Source: Streptomyces roseolus (lineage in GTDB: Bacteria > Actinomycetota > Actinomycetes > Streptomycetales > Streptomycetaceae). Taken from it: 64,000 nt of DNA. Position 1 is the stretch's first letter, and every line of letters begins with the position of its first letter. The stretch is taken from assembly GCF_014649855.1 (NCBI RefSeq), contig NZ_BMTV01000010.1:186001-250000 (forward strand), given 5' to 3'. Shown in pieces: positions 59,186-64,000 of the stretch. Below the pieces are notes generated by a model. It had not been told where the DNA came from and searched no databases. It saw only the letters and a program-made list of their open reading frames with translations. Position numbers and translations under genes: made by a program.

Positions 59186-60167
59186 CTGACCCTTCCGGCG
59201 GAGACAGTCCAGAGACGTACGGGGCACGGCCGCAGCGGAAACGGGACTCACGCGGACTGCGCGTGGCCCCCAAGGAAGCCGTGATCCGAGACTGACCCAA
59301 TGAGGGCTCTTCCAGGGGCGCCGCGACGGACGAACCTGTTGAATGTGCGCGGACGTTGAACGCGTGTCGATGGACACTGGCCTCCCGGCGACAGCCCTGG
59401 AAGAGGAGGCGGTCATCAAGATTCCTTCCGCGTTCGGATTCCAGAAGCCCTGGGACGTTCGGCCGGAAGCGTCACGATGGCCCACCCGAAACGCTCCTCG
59501 TCGCGCCCGAGACACCTTCCTGTCTGGCGGTCGCCTTCAACAGTGAGGTCACTACACGCACTTCGGGGTGTGCCAACTCCTGCGAGTCAAGAAGCGGATC
59601 ATCCTGAGGGACTTCCGGCAGTCATCCTCCGGCCCGCCCTCACGACGCTGCCCCTGACGCCGGACGGCCTGGGGGCTGTGCTCGCCGCCTTCGGACGTGC
59701 CGCACTGCGCTGGTCGGACTCACCGGCCGCCCCGAGATCTCCCAGCACTCCGAACGCGACATCGTCACCTATGCGCCCCATGCCACGGACCGACGCTTCT
59801 CCGCCCTTGACCAGGCGTTGCAATACGTGGTCGAAAGAAGCGCGGCAGGCGACGCCGTCTCTGTGCTCCTCAATCTGCCTTAGGCCGACGCCCATGACAT
59901 CTGCAAGGCGAATTCCCGACATTCTGCCGGGCGTCACCTGTGGTCGCCTGCTGTGCGGCGGGCTGATGAAGCTGGAGAGCGGAACCACTGCGCTCCAGGT
60001 GCGGAGTCCACTGGAGTCGAACGCCTCCGAGGTCGCCGCAACGCACAGAATGCACGGACAACACCTGCCTCCGCACGTCTGTCCTGAACTGCAGCTGCCC
60101 GTCCGGCCGAAGCATCGGCATGCTGTGTGGGCGCGGCGCGCCGCGCACCGAGGACAAGGAGACTCTC
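59186..60167. other. 980-bp gap upstream of the cluster, with a gene remnant
   Basis: It holds the promoter of the leftward cluster near 59190-59330. On the + strand, 59701-59883 reads as a clean coding end (RTALVGLTGRPEISQHSERD, LDQALQYVVERSAAGDAVSV, LLNLP then TAG) with no intact N-terminus. The rest shows no convincing gene. Confidence 0.45.
59701..59883 (+). pseudogene. C-terminal remnant of an unknown gene
   Basis: Sixty codons in frame to a TAG, with Streptomyces codon use and a natural-looking helical sequence ending LLNLP. Upstream the frame loses coding character and has no start. I do not recognise the family. Confidence 0.45.
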
Positions 60168-60716
60168 ATGTCCAACCGTCGACCACGCCCCGGCACGACG
60201 GCCACCGCCGCCGCAGGACTCGCCCTGATCGCGGCAGGGCTGTCCGCCGGCCCCGCTGCCGCCCGGGCTTCTGCCTCCGTCCTCGCCTGTGCCGGGTACG
60301 AGACAGCGACCTACCAGCCCGGGCTGACCCTCACCGAACAGCAGGTCATCGTCACGGCTTCTGGAGCTGTCGGCCCTTGCACGGGTACCGACCTCCAGCA
60401 CACCGGAGGAAGCATCAGCTTCCAGGGCCAAGGTCAGCTCGCGTGCACCGGCGGCAACTCCTCCGGTTCCGGCGTGATCAACTGGTCGAACCCCCAGACG
60501 GATGCCACCGCGTTCGACTTCACCGGCGGGGTCAGCCTCCGCCCCGGTGGCGTCTCCGTGCTCCTCCTCACGGGTGAGGTCCGGTCCGGTGACTTCCAAG
60601 GCTCACAGATTTCCGTCGAGATCGCCCTGGTGCCGTCGCCCACGGAAAGCCTCCGGTGCACCACCCCCGAGGGGCTCAGCACCTCCTCCGGAGTGCTGAG
60701 CGTCCAGATCATCTGA
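60168..60716 (+). CDS. Secreted protein A, 182 aa
   Basis: ATG at 60168 directly behind AAGGAGACTCTC. A Sec signal peptide (basic start, GTTATAAAGLALIAAGLSAG, AARA-type cleavage near residue 33) precedes a small beta-rich domain with four Cys, rich in Thr, Ser and Gly. The pattern C-(~10)-Y-P-LTLT-(~16)-C then G-I-W and G-V-SG-F-G recurs in the next gene, so the two are paralogues. No catalytic residues are evident. It is probably a structural or surface-acting extracellular protein. Confidence 0.85.
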   Translation: MSNRRPRPGTTATAAAGLALIAAGLSAGPAAARASASVLACAGYETATYQPGLTLTEQQVIVTASGAVGPCTGTDLQHTGGSISFQGQGQLACTGGNSSGSGVINWSNPQTDATAFDFTGGVSLRPGGVSVLLLTGEVRSGDFQGSQISVEIALVPSPTESLRCTTPEGLSTSSGVLSVQII

Positions 60717-60885
60717 CGCCGCTGAGCCGAGCGCCGCCGTACTCCTCCGTTCACGGCCACCGGCTTCGAACAGCATGGCCGACATGCAGGGCCTCGCTCA
60801 AAGGTTCGGGGCGCTTCACCAGATCTGAAACAGCGCGCGAGGAAAGCGCATGCCCGACCGGCGCGTGCCCGAGAAAGGGACCCCC

Positions 60886-61425
60886 ATGAAGCAGAAATCT
60901 CGCCTCGGTCTGATCAGTGCGCTGACTCTGGCCGCAGTCCTGGTGACGGCAGCTCCACCGGCGCAGGCGGCACCGGGAGACATCCTCTGCACGGTACCCA
61001 GCAACGACTCCTCGACGTACTCGCCGCCCCTGGGCCTGACGCCGGCGAACACCACCGTGACCATCACCCGGGATCTCAACAACTGCACGTCGCTCAGCGT
61101 GCCGGCGATCAACTCGGCTCCCGTCACGGTTCACCAGGTCACCATCCCGTCCTACTCGTGTCTCACTCTCCTCAACTCCGCCCCCACCACGATCAGCTTC
61201 ACCTGGAACAACGGTGCCACCACCGTCGTCACCGGGACCAGGACCGTCAACCTGGCCGCCTCCGCGCTCACCACCACGGTGACGGGCACCGTCACATCAG
61301 GTCTCTTCGCCGGCGACACGGTCGTGTATCAACTGGTCGCTCCCTCGGCGGACGTGCTCGCGTGCACTCTTGGCCTGGGGACGGTCTCCCGGATCGACAG
61401 TGCCGCCACCCTCACCATCAACTGA
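60886..61425 (+). CDS. Secreted protein B, paralogue of A, 179 aa
   Basis: ATG at 60886 with GAAAGGGA upstream. Signal peptide ending at AQA-AP (residue 29). The mature part shares with secreted protein A the CTVPSNDSSTYSPPLGLTP/NNC pattern, the FTWNNGATT segment, GTVTSGLFAGD and four Cys in similar places; it is even richer in Thr (LTTTVTGTVTSG). The two genes lie 169 bp apart and are probably co-transcribed. Function unknown. Confidence 0.85.
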   Translation: MKQKSRLGLISALTLAAVLVTAAPPAQAAPGDILCTVPSNDSSTYSPPLGLTPANTTVTITRDLNNCTSLSVPAINSAPVTVHQVTIPSYSCLTLLNSAPTTISFTWNNGATTVVTGTRTVNLAASALTTTVTGTVTSGLFAGDTVVYQLVAPSADVLACTLGLGTVSRIDSAATLTIN

Positions 61426-61433
61426 GCGCTGTC

Positions 61434-61472
61434 GAGCCGCGCCGACGAGGGCAGAGTCCCCCGGCGCGGCTC
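61434..61472 (+). terminator. Stem-loop after secreted protein B
   Basis: GAGCCGCGCCG (61434-61444) pairs perfectly with CGGCGCGGCTC (61462-61472), nine bases after the stop. Confidence 0.83.
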
Positions 61473-61935
61473 GGCCGAGGGCACCTCTCCGACCGTCCCG
61501 AGGGACACCGATCGAGCCTGAGCCGGGCGGCCGCATGGCCGGATATCGACGCTTCAATAGGGAATGATCCCTTTTCGGTGGCGAGGCGGCGTCCGGGGGT
61601 TCTCCAGCGAAACCAGACTGTTCAAGGCGCGCCCGGGCGTCTTCCCCGTGGTCGGCCGGCCGGATGACAGGCTGCACCCGGTGTTGAGGGCATGTGCTGC
61701 GACGGTAGGGTCTGGGTTGTCCTAACGGAGGTTGGCGGACACCAACAAGGACAACCCCCAGCGGCAGGTGCGGCTGAGCTTCCTGGGCTGATCGCACCGA
61801 CCGGGACCGTGCCGGGCGGTGCGGCCGGGCCTTCCGAGGGGGTGTCGGCGCCGGAGCGGCGGGCACGCGGTCACTCGACCGGCCGGGCGGAACGGATCGC
61901 GTCCGTGCCGGGCCCGAGAGCGAAGGAGGACCGTG
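61473..61935. other. Non-coding stretch containing repeat copy 2
   Basis: Apart from the 80-bp repeat at 61712-61791 and the start region of the PRC-barrel gene I see no gene here. Confidence 0.4.
61712..61791 (+). repeat. 80-bp repeat, copy 2: 3' end of a vanished coding sequence
   Basis: Direct repeat of 48128-48207 (see there). In this copy an in-frame TAA interrupts just before RRLADTNKDN, so it is not translated from upstream. It also shows a perfect 10-bp inverted repeat, GGGTTGTCCT (61713-61722 region) and AGGACAACCC (about 61748-61757), that copy 1 keeps only partly. Confidence 0.75.
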
Positions 61936-62289
61936 GTGGCGGACGACCTGTGGGAGTACAGCCCGACCTGTGGGCACCGGACCGGGATGGACCTGGCCGG
62001 CTGGAGCGTGATGGCGACCGACGGGTTCGTGGGACGCGTGGACGAGCAGTCGGAGGACGCGGGCGACGCCTGGCTGGTCCTGGACGCGGGAGCGTGGATC
62101 TTCGGAAAGCTGCTGATCCCCGCGAGCGCGGTCGTCCGGTGCGAACCGGAGGCGAGGACCGTACGGCTGGCCCTCACGCGAGGGCAGGTGGAGGACGCCC
62201 CGCAGCACCTCTCCGAGACCGAGCGAGCCGACGGGCAGTACCGGGAGGACGTGGCCGCCTACTTCGCCGAGGCCGCCCGGAGCAGGTGA
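61936..62289 (+). CDS. PRC-barrel domain protein, 117 aa
   Basis: One PRC-barrel-like beta domain: LAGWSVMATDGFVGRVDEQS, AWLVLDAGAWIFGKLLIPAS and VRLALTRGQVEDAP. GTG at 61936, with GGAGG six bases upstream (a GTG at 61933 is also open). Such small PRC proteins often bind RNA or membranes in stress settings. It converges on the end of the gas-vesicle operon. Confidence 0.85.
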   Translation: MADDLWEYSPTCGHRTGMDLAGWSVMATDGFVGRVDEQSEDAGDAWLVLDAGAWIFGKLLIPASAVVRCEPEARTVRLALTRGQVEDAPQHLSETERADGQYREDVAAYFAEAARSR

Positions 62290-62319
62290 CGGGGGCCTCC
62301 CGGGCTCCCGTGGGGACCT

Positions 62320-62347
62320 GGCCGGGGAGCCCGCGGGCTCCCCGGCC
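62320..62347. terminator. Perfect 28-bp palindrome between convergent genes
   Basis: GGCCGGGGAGCCCG at 62320-62333 followed by its exact reverse complement. It lies 30 bp after the PRC-barrel gene and 120 bp before the end of the leftward Lys/Ala-rich gene, so it can serve both. Confidence 0.8.
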
Positions 62348-62466
62348 TACCGGGCCGTCGGCCGGCGCGGGCGGGGCCTCTCATGCCGCCGGTCCGCTCC
62401 GACGGGTGCGGAGCGGACCGGGAAAGGGGTTGCCGTGCGGGCGCGGGGCCCTCACGGAGGAGGCGG

Positions 62467-62901
62467 TCAGATCCGTCCTCCGGCGAGGCGGGTCAGCGGG
62501 CCGACGGCCGGCCGGGCGGTCGCGCGGCCGGCCGCGAAGGCGGCGCCGGCGACCCCGGCGAGCCCCGCCGCCACTCCCGCCGCGACGGCCTTGCGGTTCT
62601 TGGCGACGGCCCAGGCCGTGGTGGCGGCGGACGCCACCTTCGTGGCGTTCTCCGTGACGGCCTCCCGGCCCGTCCGCAGGCCGTTCGCCACCGCGCCGCC
62701 GGTCGTGGTCTCACTCGCCTCCCGAGCGGCGGACTTCGCCCCGTTCGTGGCCGCGGAGGCCTTCGAGCGGGTGCGCTCCCCGGTCGAAGCGGCCCGTTTG
62801 GAGGCCCGTGCGGTGGACTTGCCCCGAGACGAGGACCTCTTCGCCGACGGCGTGCCGTCGGCGCTCGCGGAACTGTCGGAACTCCCGTTCGATGTAGTCA
62901 T
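62467..62901 (-). CDS. Lys/Ala-rich protein downstream of gvpK, 144 aa
   Basis: ATG at 62901 behind AGGAGG. The first 70 residues are histone-H1-like: Ser/Ala/Lys/Arg repeats such as SSSRGKSTARASKRAASTGE. The C-terminal half has a hydrophobic Ala/Gly stretch (KAVAAGVAAGLAGVAGAAFA) that could cross or insert in a membrane, then a short basic end. It is 74 bp after gvpK on the same strand and probably co-transcribed. It is not a standard gvp gene; it might help vesicle assembly or bind nucleic acid. Confidence 0.7.
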   Translation of the reverse strand: MTTSNGSSDSSASADGTPSAKRSSSRGKSTARASKRAASTGERTRSKASAATNGAKSAAREASETTTGGAVANGLRTGREAVTENATKVASAATTAWAVAKNRKAVAAGVAAGLAGVAGAAFAAGRATARPAVGPLTRLAGGRI

Positions 62902-62975
62902 GGCATTCCTCCTTGCCTCTGTCGAGCAGTTGAAACGAGCGGTCGGCCGGTCGCGCGTCCACGGCGCGGAACCGC

Positions 62976-63347
62976 TCACCGGCCGTCCGGGCCCCGGGGA
63001 TCCCGGGGCAGAAGCGAACCGAGGGGGCCGAGGTCCAGGTTCAGGTCGTCCATGGTCAGCCCGTACCGCCCGCACAGTTCTTCCATGCGTTCCTCCAGGA
63101 TCATCAGCGTCATGCCGACGCGCTCTTCCTCCTCTTCGTCGAGGTCTCCCTGGTCGACGCGGTGGACGGCGGTGCGTTCCATCAGCTGGCGCAGCAACTC
63201 CACGATCGTCAGGACGAGTTTGATCAGGTCCCGCTCCACCGTGTCGGGGTCCGTGGAGAGCCGCTGCGTGAGGGCGTGGCCCCCGGTGGCGCCGTCCGGT
63301 TCCCCCGGACGTTCCACCAGGTCGTGCCTCCCGTGGTCCGGGCTCAT
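62976..63347 (-). CDS. gvpK: Gas vesicle protein GvpK, 123 aa
   Basis: The core DTVERDLIKLVLTIVELLRQLMERTAVHRVD and LEERMEELCGRYGL is the GvpK signature, with acidic EEEEER in between. ATG at 63347 overlaps the stop of gvpS by ATGA. The order gvpL-gvpS-gvpK is that of the Streptomyces gas-vesicle cluster. GvpK is an assembly accessory of the protein-shelled vesicle. Confidence 0.92.
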   Translation of the reverse strand: MSPDHGRHDLVERPGEPDGATGGHALTQRLSTDPDTVERDLIKLVLTIVELLRQLMERTAVHRVDQGDLDEEEEERVGMTLMILEERMEELCGRYGLTMDDLNLDLGPLGSLLPRDPRGPDGR

Positions 63348-63634
63348 GCGGTGTCCTCCTCGCGGCGCTCGGGTCCGACGACGCGCGCCCAGGGCGTCGG
63401 GTCATCGGCGGTGACCGACCGGATGACCGCCCGCAGGTTGATGTGGACGAGGTCCACGTCGGCGATGGACAGGACGAGGTCGCCGGTCAGGACCGCGCCT
63501 CCGGTCAACAGGCGGTCCAGCAGGTCGATCAGGGCGACCGGCGGGCCGACCGGCGGCCCGAGCGGCGACTCGGTGAGCCGTTCGCCCCGTTCGCGCCGCT
63601 CGGGCCGCCCGTCGGCCACGCGGGGGGTGTTCAT
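63344..63634 (-). CDS. gvpS: Gas vesicle protein GvpS (GvpA/J family), 96 aa
   Basis: The central segment LIDLLDRLLTGGAVLTGDLV then SIADVDLVHINLRAVI is the GvpA/GvpJ/GvpS shell-family motif. Flanks are charged and Pro-rich. ATG at 63634 overlaps the gvpL stop; its own stop overlaps gvpK. Assigned as gvpS by order; the sequence alone would also allow gvpJ or gvpM. Confidence 0.87.
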   Translation of the reverse strand: MNTPRVADGRPERRERGERLTESPLGPPVGPPVALIDLLDRLLTGGAVLTGDLVLSIADVDLVHINLRAVIRSVTADDPTPWARVVGPERREEDTA

Positions 63635-64000
63635 CGGGGCGGCGCACCCCCTTCGCCCCCCTCGGCGACGGGCGAGGCGAAGGAGTACGGCGCCCACGGC
63701 CCGGTGACCTCGACCCGGACGCCCGTCACCCCGCTCCCGGCCGCCTCCGCCTCCGCCCGGAACCGCGCCTCGGTGTTCGCGGGCACCAGACAGGCGTGGT
63801 TGGCGACGTTCACACCGCGCCCGGCGGACAGCTCGCCCTGCTGCGCGGGGTGGGCGACGGCGGCCCGCACGGTGTCCTGGACCGCCCGCGTCACCTGCGC
63901 CGTGACCGCCTCGGCCGCCCGCCAGAGGTCCTCGGTGCCGCGTCGCTGCCGCCGGCGCCGCAGGAGGTACTCCCTGCCGGGGCTCGTCGGCTCCGGCGCG
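63631..64000 (-). CDS. gvpL: Gas vesicle protein GvpL/GvpF, C-terminal part only
   Basis: An open leftward frame enters from the right edge (from about 63999) and stops at 63631. It contains SPGREYLLRRRRQRRGTEDL, then VNVANHACLVPANTEARFRA and the family-typical VEVTGPWAPYSFASP. The last motif is diagnostic for GvpL/GvpF. The N-terminus is outside the window. Called gvpL because of its place before gvpS and gvpK. Confidence 0.87.
   Translation of the reverse strand, partial: APEPTSPGREYLLRRRRQRRGTEDLWRAAEAVTAQVTRAVQDTVRAAVAHPAQQGELSAGRGVNVANHACLVPANTEARFRAEAEAAGSGVTGVRVEVTGPWAPYSFASPVAEGGEGGAPPR

Noticed and set aside
59477..60577. A 366-aa rightward frame over the gap and the first secreted protein
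   Set aside because: It is Arg/Pro/Ser-rich, lacks a domain and contradicts the signal-peptide gene starting at 60168 with a strong ribosome site.
1..64000. tRNA, rRNA, CRISPR arrays and riboswitches
   Set aside because: No cloverleaf-like stretch, regularly spaced repeats or recognisable aptamer was seen on either strand by eye.

Overview
The window is high-GC actinobacterial DNA, almost certainly Streptomyces. GTG/TTG starts, GGAGG-type ribosome sites, ATGA/GTGA stop-start overlaps, rare TTA codons in two genes, a gvpL-gvpS-gvpK gas-vesicle block and a discrete type II fatty-acid/polyketide-like cluster all fit. It looks like an accessory region: a conjugation module, a transposon, a defence island and a biosynthetic cluster lie side by side.

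Layout. (1) 1-18.4 kb: a partial MFS exporter, then a leftward gene block with the signature of an actinobacterial type IV secretion/conjugation module: NlpC/P60 wall hydrolase, small pilin-sized membrane protein, VirB8-like protein, VirB6/TrbL-like membrane protein, SCO6880-family membrane protein, VirB4-like ATPase and several small unknowns. A complete 6,280-bp Tn3-family transposon (4539-10818; 38-bp inverted repeats, 5-bp TAGTC target duplication) has split one gene of this block. It carries tnpA, tnpR, a res-like region and a passenger pair, an ArsR-type regulator and an MFS exporter. (2) 19-48 kb: a defence island. It starts with a small beta-class DNA methylase and two stand-alone PD-(D/E)XK-type nucleases. 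Then comes a leftward, translationally coupled operon: Ser/Thr kinase, SNF2 helicase, 1,816-aa adenine methylase, 2,243-aa DEAD/DUF1998 helicase, and a UvrD-like helicase with an N-terminal RelE/ParE-like domain. Beyond it lie a frameshifted pPIWI-RE remnant, a KAP NTPase/helical-repeat pair, a divergent HNH nuclease and an unknown gene. (3) 48.1-61.8 kb: two 80-bp direct repeats that look like the 3' end of a coding sequence bracket a regulator, a divergent IspH-like protein, a seven-gene leftward cluster (acyltransferase, acyl-CoA oxidase, KAS III, SDR, KAS III, ACP, KAS II) and two paralogous secreted proteins. (4) 61.9-64 kb: a PRC-barrel protein converges on the end of a gas-vesicle operon (gvpL partial, gvpS, gvpK) and a Lys/Ala-rich protein.

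How it works together. The kinase-SNF2-methylase-DUF1998-UvrD operon is the best candidate for an undescribed or little-described system. It shares the SNF2 helicase/adenine methylase pair with class 1 DISARM and a giant DUF1998 helicase with Druantia-type systems, but has no recognisable drmC, uses a single fused helicase, and adds a kinase and a RelE-UvrD fusion. The fatty-acid-like cluster has two KAS III enzymes, one KAS II, one ACP and an acyltransferase lacking the Arg that normally binds malonyl carboxylate, so it may prime with or transfer a non-malonyl acyl group. All function calls are from reading translations; no database search was run.
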